64,000 nucleotides of DNA. Origin: Rana temporaria (taxonomy: Eukaryota; Chordata; Amphibia; Anura; Ranidae). The stretch is from assembly GCF_905171775.1 (NCBI RefSeq), contig NC_053494.1, positions 134,953,592 through 135,017,591 on the forward strand, given 5' to 3'. Below the pieces are notes generated by a model. It was not told the origin of the DNA. It searched no databases and worked only from the letters and a program-made list of their open reading frames with translations. Position 1 is the stretch's first letter, and each line of letters begins with the position of its first letter. Shown one piece after another: positions 54,443 through 64,000 of this stretch. The position numbers were made by a program, and so were the translations under genes.

Positions 54443-57062
54443 TAAGGATGAGCCGAATACCCCCCTGTTCGGTTCGCATCAGAACTTGCGAACACACCAA
54501 ATGTTCGTGTGAACATTAGAACCCCGTTAAAGTCTATGAGACTCGAACATTTGAAATCTAAAGTGTTCATTTTAAAGGCTAATATGCAAGTTATTGTCCT
54601 AAAAAGTGTTTGGGGACCTGGGTCCTGTCCCAGGAAACATGTATCAATGCAATTTTTTTTTTTTTTTTAAACGGCCATTTTTTCAGGAGCAGTGAATTTA
54701 ATAATGCTAAAAGTGAAATAAAAAAGAGTAATATTACTTTAAATTTCGTACCTAGGGGGGGTGTAAAGTCAGCATGTGAAAAAGCGCATGTTTCCAGTAC
54801 ATAGAACTGTCACTGCACAAAGTCATTTCTGAAAGAAAAAAAAACATTTAAAACCGGCTTTGCGGCTCTAATGAATTGTCCGCTCTTTCAATTACAGAGA
54901 TGATTCATTCATAAAAAGGAAAAAAAAATGTGTGGGGGTCCCCCAAATTAAATTACCAGGCCCTTCAGGTCTGGAATGGATATTAAGGGGAACCCCGCCG
55001 TAAAAAAAATAACAAATAAAATACGTAGGGTTCCCCGCAAATATCCATACCAGGCCCTTCAGGTCTGGTGTGGATTTTAAGGGGAACTCCCCCCCAAATT
55101 AAAAAAAAAATGGCGTGGAGTCCCCCTAAAAATCCACACCAGACCCTTATCCAAACACGTTAACCTGGCCGGCCGCAGAAAAGAGGTGGGACAGAGTGCA
55201 GCCCCCCTCTCCTGAACCGCACCAGGCCACATGCCCTCATATGGGGAGGATGTCCCCATGTTGATGGGGACAAGGGCCTCATCCCCACAACCCTTGCCCG
55301 GTGGTTGTGGGGGGTCTGCGGGCGGGGGGCTTATCAGAATCTGGAAGACCCCTTTAACAAAGGGGACCCCCACATCCTGCCCCCCCCCTATGTGAATTGG
55401 TAATGGGGTACACTACCTCTACCATTTCACAAAAGAAGTGTAAATAGTTAAAAAAAAAAAAACAGACACCGTAGAAAAAAATCCAGCGATGTGAATCCAC
55501 TGTCTCCTATCCAGCGACGGATGATCTCTCCAGCGATGGATGATCAGCGGTCTGGTCCAGCGATGCAGAAGATCCATCTGTCCAGTGCGCAGCAGGGGAG
55601 CTCCACTCTCCGCGGGACACAGCCCAGCGGAATGACGCGCTGGAGCTGTGACATTACTTATATAGGGGAAGCGCCGGCCACCCGTCACGTGACCCCGCCC
55701 CCTCTGACGCACCCTCGTACGTCACTGGGAAAGCCCTGTCTTTCAGGGTCTTTCCCAGTGACGTACGAGGGTGCGTCAGAGGGGACGGGGTGACGGGTGG
55801 CCGGCGCTTCCCCTATATAAGTATTGTCACAGCTCCAGCACGTCATTCCGCTGGGCTGTGTCCAGCGGAGAGTGGAGCTCCCCTGCTGCGCTCTGGACGG
55901 ATGGATCTTCTGCATCGCTGGACCGGACCGCTGATCATCCATCGCTGGAGAGATCATCCATCGCTGGATAGGAGACAGTGGATTCACATCGCTGGATTTT
56001 TTATTTTTTTATTAAAGGATTTTTTTTCTACGGTGTCTGTTTTTTTAACTATTTACACTTCCTTCGTGAAATGTAGAGGTACAGTGTACCCCATTACCAA
56101 TTCACATAGGGGGGCCAGGATCTGGGGGTCCCCTTTGTTAAAGGGGTCTTCCAGATTCTGATAAGCCCCCCGCCCGCAGACCCCCACAACCACCGGGCAA
56201 GGGTTGTGGGGATGAGGCCCTTGTCCCCATCAACATGGGGACATCCTCCCCATGTTGAGGGCATGTGGCCTGGTGCGGTTCAGGAGAGGGGGGCGCACTC
56301 TGTCCCCCCCTCTTTTCTGCGGCCGGCCAGGTTAACGTGCTCGGATAAGGGTCTGGTGTGGATTTTTAGGGGGACTCCACGCCATTTTTTTTTTATTTGG
56401 GGTGGAGTTCCCCTTAAAATCCACACCAGACCTGAAGGGCCTGGTATGGATCTTTGCGGGGAACCCTACGTAATTTTTTTTTTTTTTTTTACGGCGGGGT
56501 TCCCCTTAATATCCATTCCAGACCTGAAGGGCCTGGTAATTTAATTTAGGGGACCCCCACACATTTTTTTTCCCTTTATGAATGAATCATCTCTGTAATT
56601 GAAAGAGCCGACAATTCATTAGAGCCGCAATGCCGGTTTTAAATGGCTTTTTTTCTTTCAGAAATGACACTTTGTGCAGGGACAGTTCTATGAACGGCAA
56701 ACATGCACTTTCACATGCTGACTTTACACCCCCCTAGGTACGAAATTTAAAGTAATATTACACTTTTATTGTTTCACTTTTAGCATTATTAAATTCACTG
56801 CTCCTGAAAAAACGTCAGTTTTTAAAACTTTTTTTTGCATCGATACATGTTTCCTGGGACAGGACCCAGGTCCCCAAACACTTTTTAGGACAATAAATTG
56901 CATATTAGCCTTTAAAATTAACACTTTAGATTTCTCCCATAAACAGGGTGTTCCGCGGCTTTTAGAATTTGCCGCGAACACCCCTAATTGTTTGTTGTTC
57001 GCCAAATAGGCGAACAGGCAATGTTCGAGTCGAACATGAGTTCGACTCGAAGCTCATCCCTA
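54443..57062. mobile_element. 2.6-kb hAT-like foldback element with perfect 8-bp TSD
   Basis: The ends are TAAGGATGAGC and GCTCATCCCTA. CTGTACAG is duplicated at 54,435-54,442 and 57,063-57,070. The whole element is two inverted arms of about 1.3 kb meeting near 55,739. The outer arms carry GTTCGAGTCGAACATG-type and GGGACCTGGGTCC words. The inner arms are the same TATA/poly-A cassette as in 1,667-3,787. It lies just upstream of the known exons of the Ginger-like gene. No transposase. Confidence 0.85.
55650..55830. promoter_or_regulatory. Divergent TATA-box palindrome, second copy
   Basis: TATATAA at 55,814-55,820 (plus) and mirrored at 55,658-55,664, with GTGACGTACG in both arms. ATTAAA follows at 56,011-56,016. 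The sequence CACGTCATTCCGCTGGG downstream is shared with 2,890-2,930. Confidence 0.4.
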
Positions 57063-57070
57063 CTGTACAG

Positions 57071-57429
57071 TATGTTATATTCAGTGTAGTCCATTATATA
57101 TAACCCAGTGTTATAAGAAAATACACATTCCTATACAAGACACACTGCAAAGTCTATTACTCAAAGTGCATTCAATAGAAAGCAGAGGATATGTAAAGCT
57201 CTTGTATTTATTGGGATATTTATTTGTAAAGAAACATGTTATATTTAACACCTCTGTGAAGTTTGTTTTGCACAGAGTGTGCTATTCTCCTCTTCATGGA
57301 TCCCTCATTGATGTTATTTGCTCCTCCTGTACTGCAGTCCCTCAGCAGTGCTCCTGGCTCCTCCTGTATTCTATGGCTACATTGGAGGGCATTCTCCCTT
57401 GGGGCACTGGCGCGCACCCATGTTCTGCT
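57071..57429. other. No recognisable feature (about 360 bp)
   Basis: Possibly the 5' continuation of the Ginger-like locus. No exon or terminal repeat could be supported. Confidence 0.3.
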
Positions 57430-57730
57430 GCTGCCGCAAGCACTGTGCCCGCGGGACCCGTGGACTCGATGTCCGCCGGTGTCCCGTGATCATTTTAGGG
57501 AGCGTGTCAAGGAGCTGCAGAACGGGGAGATGCCTGTGTATATTTTATGTTCTGCCCGATGACAGGGAGCAGTAGATCACTGTCCGGTCAATTTTAGCCC
57601 ATCACTCCCTATGACACACTTAACCCCTTCTTCACCCCATAGGGTTAACCTTCACTGCCAGTGTAATTTACACAGTAATCAGTGCATTTTAATAGCTCTG
57701 GTCGCTGTATAAAATGACAATTATCCAAAA
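57430..57730. mobile_element. Fragment of the piggyBac-like TTAA MITE, reverse
   Basis: GGGACCCGTGGACTCGATGTC, GCAGAACGGGGAGATGC and CACAGTAATCAGTGCATTTT match the right half of 7,589-8,705 in reverse. Neither terminus is present. Confidence 0.6.
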
Positions 57731-57977
57731 AATATATATTTAAATTTATATATGGGGTTAAGTATATGTGTAAGGGTGTATAAATATATATTGAGGGCAT
57801 TGTATATATGTTCAGGGTGTATCTTGGGGAGGGCGGAGTGAAATATATATATATACACAGCTTTATTTCTCAGAAAATACTTGCAGGAACCCAACCACGA
57901 CCCCGGTCAGATTTCACAAACAGTAGGAGGGTCTTAAAGGGTGCAGAGTTCATGGGGTTACACAGAGTGCAGAGCTG

Positions 57978-58020
57978 TCACTTGTAAACACAAAACCAGA
58001 CTTCTGTGTTTACAAGTGAT
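57978..58020. repeat. Hairpin
   Basis: CACTTGTAAACACA and TGTGTTTACAAGTG form a perfect 14-bp stem. Confidence 0.7.
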
Positions 58021-58096
58021 TGTGGTGAGCAGGCACCAAGGGGTCTGAGCCAGAGGTGGTGGAACCGAGTTCCCCCAAGTTCCCCCTGAAAAAAAG

Positions 58097-58097
<1 letters not shown>

Positions 58098-58169
<72 letters not shown>
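58098..58169. repeat. (AT)n microsatellite
   Basis: About 35 perfect AT dinucleotides. Confidence 0.97.
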
Positions 58170-58171
<2 letters not shown>

Positions 58172-58448
58172 GCCGAAACATTTGTCGTAACAATTGGGTA
58201 AAGTGCGGTGTTATCTGTCAAATGCCGGGGGTGGGGGGGGCAATATTTTTGGTCATGACTGCCACCTCACAACCTGTTGGACACCTTTTGAAAAGCAATT
58301 CAAACACGTATTGCTTTGCAATTTAAAATGGTTCTAAAGGCTGAAGGATTTTTACCTTTGTACTGCTGCTGGATATCTATTGACTCTGCATAACATCTTT
58401 TATATTTTACAAAAAATGGGGTATTTGTGTTTTTTTCCCCCCATACAT

Positions 58449-59670
58449 TAACTAGCCACTTCAATACCGGGCACTGTCATCCCCTTCCTGGCAAGGACAT
58501 TTTTCAGCGCTGTCACACTTTGAATGACAAAGAAAATTGTGGCGCTGCAAATAGATGACACGGGGGTAGAATAAAGTCCGCTGGATAGGGGATGAATCCT
58601 TATTACAAAAAAAGATTTAAAAAAAATATATATATATTAGAACAAAAATTAAAAATGAAGATGAAAAATAAAAAATAAATAGTAAAACCTGGGAGTAGTT
58701 AGTGATGCAGTGGATCATGAGGGAAGAGACACTGTTCTGTGTAGAGCTGATTGTCCCAAAAACGCTGTCCTAGGGCAAGCCTTCCAAAGCAGGGGAGACC
58801 AGAGCAGGGACTCCAAACATGTATACAGGAAGAAGAAAACAAAAGGCGCCTCCAGGTTAAAACATTAGTGAAGCTTTTATTACACAAATAACAGTGTAAA
58901 CTTACATTATAAAATCTTGAAATCCGGTAAGGAGATAACTGGATCGGATGCGGAGGAGGGTTAGAGGGACGTCTATCCGGGCTAGTTTGTGCTGGTTTTT
59001 TTCTCCGAGGACACTCCAATACCTGTCCGTTCTTTTGCTGTGAGACAGCTGGTCCGGAGGGGTAGTGGAAACGAGGCCCGGAGCACAGCGTAGGCCGCGG
59101 TGACGTCACCAAGTGCGACGACGTTTCGAAGCTGGCGCCGTCGGATGACTGAACGCGCTTCTTTCTTATGCTTGAGAAAGAAGCGTTCAGTCATCCGACG
59201 GCGCCAGCTTCGAAACGTCGTCGCACTTGGTGACGTCACCGCGGCCTACGCTGTGCTCCGGGCCTCGTTTCCACTACCCCTCCGGACCAGCTGTCTCACA
59301 GCAAAAGAACGGACAGGTATAGGAGTGTCCTCGGAGAAAAAAGCCAGCACAAACTAGCCCGGATAGACGTCCCTCTAACCCTCCTCCCCTCAGCATCCGA
59401 TCCAGTTATCTCCTTACCAGATTTCAAGATTTTATAATGTAAGTTTACACTGTTATTAGTGTAATAAAAGCTTCACTAACGTTTTAACCTGGAGGCGCCT
59501 TTTGTTTTCTTCTTCCTGTATACACTTTGAATGACAATTGCGCGGTCATATAACACCGTACACATAGGACATTTTTATAATTTGTCACACAAATAGAGAT
59601 TTATTTTGGTGATATTTAATCATAACTGATGGGTTTTATTTTTTGCTACACAAAAAAACGTCTGAAGTGG
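58449..59670. mobile_element. piggyBac-like MITE split by a retroposed palindrome
   Basis: TTAACTAGCCACTTCAATACC at the left and GTCTGAAGTGG at the right. The two halves (to 58,530 and from 59,522) join across CTTTGAATGACAATTGCGCGG, which is the family sequence. The insert is 58,531-59,521. Confidence 0.65.
58531..59521. mobile_element. Palindromic element with 16-bp target duplication
   Basis: ACACTTTGAATGACAA occurs at 58,515-58,530 and 59,522-59,537. The 991-bp insert has a 292-bp unpaired leader and then two arms of about 345 bp (58,823-59,165; 59,179-59,521) that are nearly perfect complements around CTTCTTTCT...AGAAAGAAG. Each arm has GGTGACGTCACC (CRE palindrome) and an AATAAA facing outward (59,463-59,468; mirror 58,876-58,881). 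A long, variable-length TSD suggests retroposition rather than cut-and-paste. Class unknown. Confidence 0.75.
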
Positions 59671-59864
59671 TTCTGTTATCCTGACTGGGCATCATATGAC
59701 ATCCAGCAAGATAACATACCGACGCACGGCAGCAGGGGCACGTGGCGAGTGCGACGTATCAGTCTGACACACTCTACCTCTGATCGTGATAAGAAGCCTA
59801 TGTGTGTGTGCGTGGTGCTGTTGTGTGTGGCGCAGTTGTGCTGTGTGCATGGTGGTGTTGTGGT

Positions 59865-60152
59865 CAGGGGCGGACTGACCATTGAGTCACTCGGGCACTG
59901 CCCCATGCCACTAGGGGGCCCCCCCCATCAGGGTTGCCAGGCTCAGTAAAACCAGGGACAGTATGTAAAAATCTATGTTTTTTTACATCTGTCCCTGATA
60001 TGTCCGAAACCAACATGCTTTTGATGTGAAAAACCCGAGATTTTAGCTGCCCCGCCTCTGCACTGCCTCCTGGCGTGGTGGCCATCTGTAAGTCCAGGGG
60101 CCCCATAATCTTCTATTGCCCGGGGGCCCCATGAGTTGTCAGTCCGCCCCTG
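59865..60152. mobile_element. hAT-like MITE, CAGGGGCGGACTGAC ends, perfect 8-bp TSD
   Basis: CAGGGGCGGACTGACCATTG and GTCAGTCCGCCCCTG. GTTGTGGT is duplicated at 59,857-59,864 and 60,153-60,160. It is the reverse orientation of the 40,135-40,481 copy and lacks its internal repeat. Confidence 0.9.
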
Positions 60153-60171
60153 GTTGTGGTGTGTGTGTATG

Positions 60172-60261
60172 GATGTATGTATGTATGTATGTATGTATGT
60201 ATGTATGTATGTATGTATGTATGTATGTATGTATGTATGTATGTATGTATGTATGTATGTA
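60172..60261. repeat. (ATGT)n microsatellite
   Basis: About 22 perfect tetramers. A second short run lies near 60,369-60,383. Confidence 0.97.
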
Positions 60262-60772
60262 TAAATATATATTGGGTGGTTGAATATATGTGGAGGGTGT
60301 ATATTGGGGGGGGGGGGTGAATATATATGGGGAGATGGTGTAGATATATAAAAGCGGGGTGATGGTGTGTATGTATGTATGTATATTAGTGAGGGGTTAG
60401 CTCGGTAGCAGGGTGTGTGACCCCTTGGATGGGTTTACCACACACTGAACTTATACAGACTGGCAATCAAAAACGGTTGAAAACAACGTTTCTGGTTTAT
60501 TTGTCCATCTTGCTGGAAAACAATTGCAAGTATCCAAACAGCATAAACAAAATCAAAACATAAAATAAATCCTAGCCACTTTGGGCGTCTACCTTCCACA
60601 CAGGAACCTATCTATGAAGTCTAACACAGCCTAGCGCTGGATAGACAGTGCTGCTCATACAGCACAAACAATAGTCTTTGGACTTTTTATCACACAGAAA
60701 AGTCAATGGTCTTCACCTCTCAGGAGACTCTCTGGCACTGCTTCTCCTGTTCACACAGCCTGAGGCTAGGTT
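60262..60772. other. No recognisable feature (about 510 bp)
   Basis: A G-run lies at 60,307-60,316, followed by unique sequence with no supported coding or repeat structure. Confidence 0.35.
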
Positions 60773-60773
60773 C

Positions 60774-61046
60774 ACACTACTACACTACTTTCATCCTACT
60801 TTGCTCTGTGTTCAATGTTTCCCTATGAGAGCGTCTTGTAGTGTCCTACACAAGTCGGTCCGACTTTGAAAATGCTCCCTGTACTACTTTTGGTCCTACA
60901 TTGATCCTACTTCAACCCATTGAATATCATTGAAGTCGGACCAAAGTAGTATCCTGTTCATGAAAGTAGGATGGATGTAGGACCAATGTAGGATAAATGT
61001 AGGACCAATGTAGGATGAAAGTAGTGTAGTAGTGTGAACCCAGCCT
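60774..61046. mobile_element. MITE with GTTCACACTACTACACTAC ends
   Basis: GGTTCACACTACTACACTAC and GTAGTGTAGTAGTGTGAACC are perfect complements for about 30 bp. The interior repeats GTAGGACCAATGTAGGAT several times. Family ends GGCTAGGTTCACAC/GTGTGAACCCAGCC match other GTTCACAC MITEs in the window. Confidence 0.75.
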
Positions 61047-61491
61047 TCTTCTGGCCTCATTTGTAGCCGACGCCCTATAACAATCTGTGTATCGTCTAAA
61101 CAAGGCAGAAATGCATGTCCCCTCAGTGACAACACCCAAAGATTTACCTGACTTCCTGTCACAATATATATGTACAAGTTCTAGCATTGCACCACAGGTT
61201 GATCTGGATAGGCACTAGAAGTCCCAGTAAGCATTGCACTACAGGTTGCTCTGGATGGGCACTACCGTTGCTCTGGATAGGCACTACAAGTCCCAGCATT
61301 GCACCACAGGTTGCTCTGGAAAAGCACTACAAGTCCCAGCATTGCAAAGCATGTTTCTCTGGATAGGCACTACAAGTCCCAGCAAGCATTGCACCACAGG
61401 TTGCTCTAGATGGGCACTACAAGTGCCAGCATTGCACTAAAGTTTGCTCTGAAAAGGCACTACAAGTCCCAGCACCAGCATTGCACTAAAG

Positions 61492-61676
61492 CAGTGTTTC
61501 TCAATTCCAGTCCTCAGGCCCCCCCAACAGGTCATGTTTTCAGGATTTCCATTATTTTGCACAGGTGATTTGATCAGTTTCACTGCCTTAGTAATCACCA
61601 CAGCCTTTTCATCTGAGGGAAATCCTGAAAACCTGACCTGTTGGGGGGGCCTGAGGACTGGAATTGAGAAACACTG
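61492..61676. mobile_element. hAT-like MITE, CAGTGTTTCTC ends, perfect 8-bp TSD
   Basis: It has the same ends as 45,573-45,765. CACTAAAG is duplicated at 61,484-61,491 and 61,677-61,684. 185 bp, nearly full-length fold. Confidence 0.9.
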
Positions 61677-61915
61677 CACTAAAGGTTGCTCTGGTAGGAG
61701 GGATGTGAATATATCTGGGGGGATAGGAGGGGCGGTTATAGCATTGCACTAATGGTTGCTCTGGTGGCACTACAAGTCCCAGCACCAGCATTGCACTAAA
61801 AGTTGCTCTGGTAGGAGGGATGTGAATATATCTGGGGGGATAGGAGGGGAGGTAATCCCCTCCCTGAGCCCTGGTTATAGCATTGCACTAAAGGTTGCTC
61901 TGGTGGCACTACAAG

Positions 61916-62479
61916 TAGGGTTGCCACCTCATCCCTTTAAAACAGAACACATATTAATTACACAGGTTCTGTGGCCAATTAAAGGAGTTCTCTGACTTAA
62001 AACTTTTAACCCCCGCTGTGCCCGGGCTGTAAAACTATACAAAATAAACTTTCACTTACCTGCCTACGATCCCCCGTTGTTCCGATATCACCGTCCCGTT
62101 CTCCGGTCCCGGTCTCTTCCGTTTCCTGTGTGTCGGTGACTCATAGTGCGCTCAGCCTATCAGCGGCCGCGACAGGACATTGCTGCGGCCGCCGATAGGC
62201 TGAGCGCACTATGAGTCACCGACACACAGGAAGCGGAAGAGACCGGGACCGGAGAACGGGACGGCGATATCGGAACAACGGGGCATCGTAGGCAGGTAAG
62301 TGAAAGTTTATTTTGTATAGTTTTACAGCCCGGGCACAGCGGGGGTTAAAAGTTTTAGGTCAGAGAACTCCTTTAAGGTGGTAATTAGACTCATTTGGTG
62401 CCTTACCTGCATTAAATTAGCCTCAGAACCTGTGTAATTCATATGTGTTCTGTTTTAAAGGGATGAGGTGGCAACCCTA
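61916..62479. mobile_element. hAT-like MITE, TAGGGTTGCCACC ends, perfect 8-bp TSD
   Basis: It has the same family ends as 8,244-8,413. ACTACAAG is duplicated at 61,908-61,915 and 62,480-62,487. It is enlarged by the TTAA element at 61,983-62,372. Confidence 0.9.
61983..62372. mobile_element. T2-like TTAA foldback MITE
   Basis: TTAA at 61,979-61,982 and 62,373-62,376. AGGAGTTCTCTGAC and its complement are the ends (TTAAAGGAG fits TTAAAGGRR). Arms of about 185 bp are nearly perfect complements, for example GTGTCGGTGACTCATAGTGC and GCACTATGAGTCACCGACAC. Confidence 0.9.
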
Positions 62480-62897
62480 ACTACAAGCACCAGCATTGCA
62501 CTAAAGGTTGCTCTGGTAGGAGGGATGTGAATAGATCTGGGGGGATAGGAGGGGCAGTTATAGCATTGCACTAAAGGTTGCTCTGGTGGCACTACAAGTC
62601 CCAGCACTGCACTAAATCCCCTCCCTGAGCCCCGGTTATAGCATTGCACTAAAGGTTTCTCTGGTGGCACTACAAGTCCCAGCACCAGCATTGCACTAAA
62701 GGTTGCTCTGGTGGCACTACAAGTCCCAGCACCAGCATTGCACTAAAGGTTGCTCTGGTAGGAGGGATGTGAATAGATCTGTGGGGATCATGTACATATA
62801 TTTTGTACAAGGCAAGTAATGCACATACCGTTAGCGCCGTCTGTTACCACTCTCTGTCTCTCAGTATCTCTCAATTTCTCTCGCTCTGAATGTCAAA

Positions 62898-63240
62898 GGA
62901 TGGGTTCACTGCTTCCCGCTCTGTGTCTGGTAATACGTATGGATGGGTTCACTGCTTCCCGCTCTGTGTCTGGTAATACGTATGGATGGGTTCACTGCTT
63001 CCCGCTCTGTGTCTGGTAATACGTATGGATGGGTTCACTGCTTCCCGCTCTGTGTCTGGTAATACGTATGGCAATACGTCACTTCCGTGACAGATTGTGA
63101 TGGGTTCACTGCTTCCTGCTCTGTGTCTGGTAATACGTATGGCAATACGTCACTTCCGTGACAGATTGTGATGGGTTCACTGCTTCCCGCTCTGTGTATG
63201 CTTTATCGTCACTTCCGTGACAAATTCTAATGGGTTCACT
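62898..63240. repeat. 43-bp/71-bp higher-order minisatellite
   Basis: Four 43-bp units start at 62,898, 62,941, 62,984 and 63,027 (ATGGGTTCACTGCTTCCCGC, TGTCTGGTAATACGTATGG). The unit then lengthens to 71 bp by gaining CAATACGTCACTTCCGTGAC, for two to three units, the last divergent. Confidence 0.92.
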
Positions 63241-63479
63241 GAAGGGTAGTGTCGTGAATCCCCTGGAACGCATCACATTTGGCGTTGGAACGCATTACGC
63301 AGTTCGCCGCCACGTGACTTAGGCAGCATTCTGTGATAGGGAGCAAACGGTGACACTACACCGGTCTGTGCACGCTTTGTTTTGACAATTTTGTTTTCAG
63401 TGTGTCTGGTTCCAGCTGGAACTCAGAGATGCATTACTCCAAGTTTCTGACTGAATTTACTTCTGTGGCTAGACTGTAT

Positions 63480-63662
63480 TAGCCCTGGTTCACACTGAAG
63501 CGATTTTGAATGCATTTCAGAACACACTAAATCACATGTCAAGGGAGATAGCATACAAGAAGAGAGAACAGCGCCCTCTAAGTGCAGCATATTTAAAACA
63601 GCTTTAATAAAAAATGGATTAAAAACACTCACATTTGAGTAGAGATAATCAGACATGTCAAG
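63480..63662. mobile_element. GTTCACAC-type MITE end broken by a small insertion
   Basis: TTAGCCCTGGTTCACACTGAAGC is a MITE left end. ACATGTCAAGGG occurs at about 63,535-63,546 and 63,652-63,663, a 12-bp duplication around a 105-bp segment with CAGCGCCCTCTAAGTGCAGC and TTTAATAAAAAATGG. This looks like a short retroposed tail. Confidence 0.45.
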
Positions 63663-63934
63663 GGTTAAGTGTGTTTCATCCGCATTAGTCCTGGTGGAGT
63701 GTGTACATCACGGGCTGATGGTTGCGATCTGAGTCCTGTAGCTCTCCTGTCTACACTGAATGTGTACAGCGCTGGCAGGCGGCTGGGACAGGGATCGTAG
63801 AGGCTCCGTGATGGGATGATGTTGTCATCACTTCCAGTATTCAGGCTGGCGGGCAGCGGCTTCACAATCAAGACATGCATGTTCCTTCTTTGGACTTGAA
63901 AAGTGGCCATCTTAGATGTGGTATTTATACCATG

Positions 63935-64000
63935 TGGCAAGGGGGAGTGTGGGGGAGTGGCAAGGGGGAGTGTGGGGGAGTGGCAAGGGGGGAGTGGCAC
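63935..64000. repeat. 23-bp G-rich minisatellite running off the window
   Basis: The core is GTGGCAAGGGGGAGTGTGGG; about three units, cut by the window end. Confidence 0.85.

Larger units (their letters stand above)
61190..62800. repeat. Degenerate 43-47-bp tandem array, interrupted
   Basis: The unit is built on GCACTACAAGTCCCAGCATT and GCACTAAAGGTTGCTCTGG, spaced 43-47 bp. A higher-order version includes AGGAGGGATGTGAATATATC. Two hAT MITEs are inserted (61,492-61,676; 61,916-62,479), their TSDs being array sequence. Confidence 0.85.

Noticed and set aside
59100..59357. Two similar 85-codon proteins on opposite strands (58,982-59,239 and 59,100-59,357)
   Set aside because: They are the two arms of one palindrome translated in opposite directions.

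Overview
The window looks like vertebrate nuclear DNA, most likely from an anuran amphibian of the ranid type. It is almost entirely non-coding and very repeat-rich. The evidence is one recognisable vertebrate first exon with a CpG-island promoter, spliced genes with GT/AG introns, nested MITE families with clear target-site duplications (TTAA, 8 bp, TTA), a V-SINE/DANA-like tRNA-derived SINE, an RTE/BovB-like LINE scrap, and long micro- and minisatellites. The ranid assignment is inferred from general familiarity with these repeat families; no database search was made.

Layout. Bases 1-41.6 kb read as the start of a large first intron (minus strand) of a gene whose only visible exon lies at 41,613-41,747. 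That exon encodes 45 residues ending in APRRSSIIK before a GTGAGT donor, and it matches the N-terminus of PLCL1, the inactive phospholipase C-like protein PRIP-1. Three inverted CCAAT boxes and a GC box lie upstream at 42.0-42.1 kb. The intron holds layered MITEs, a 2.1-kb foldback element (1.67-3.79 kb), a 50-unit 38-bp minisatellite (12.16-14.05 kb), a 24-bp minisatellite (30.1-31.07 kb) and a 1.9-kb compound VNTR (39.5-41.45 kb) that ends about 160 bp from the exon-1 donor.

The most interesting locus is at 47.25-54.34 kb on the minus strand. It is a multi-exon gene that splices together a Gypsy-type integrase (H2C2-like zinc-binding segment, D,D35E core, GPY motif) and a C-terminal Ulp1/SENP-like C48 cysteine protease whose His, Asp, Gln and Cys are all visible. 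This architecture matches Ginger1 cut-and-paste DNA transposons and host genes derived from them. The copy is broken: there are frameshifts in several exons, a 518-bp TTAA MITE sits inside one protease exon, and a 2.6-kb hAT-like foldback lies in its 5' region.

The remainder (57-64 kb) is repeats: a palindromic element with a 16-bp target duplication inside an older TTAA MITE, a three-level nest of elements in a tandem array at 61.2-62.8 kb, and a 43/71-bp higher-order minisatellite. Two foldback elements with different ends (1.67-3.79 kb and 54.44-57.06 kb) share the same palindromic core. Each arm of that core carries a TATATAA box and a downstream AATAAA/ATTAAA. The three long translated frames over the 24-bp repeat and the frames over other minisatellites are artefacts of repeats whose period is a multiple of three.
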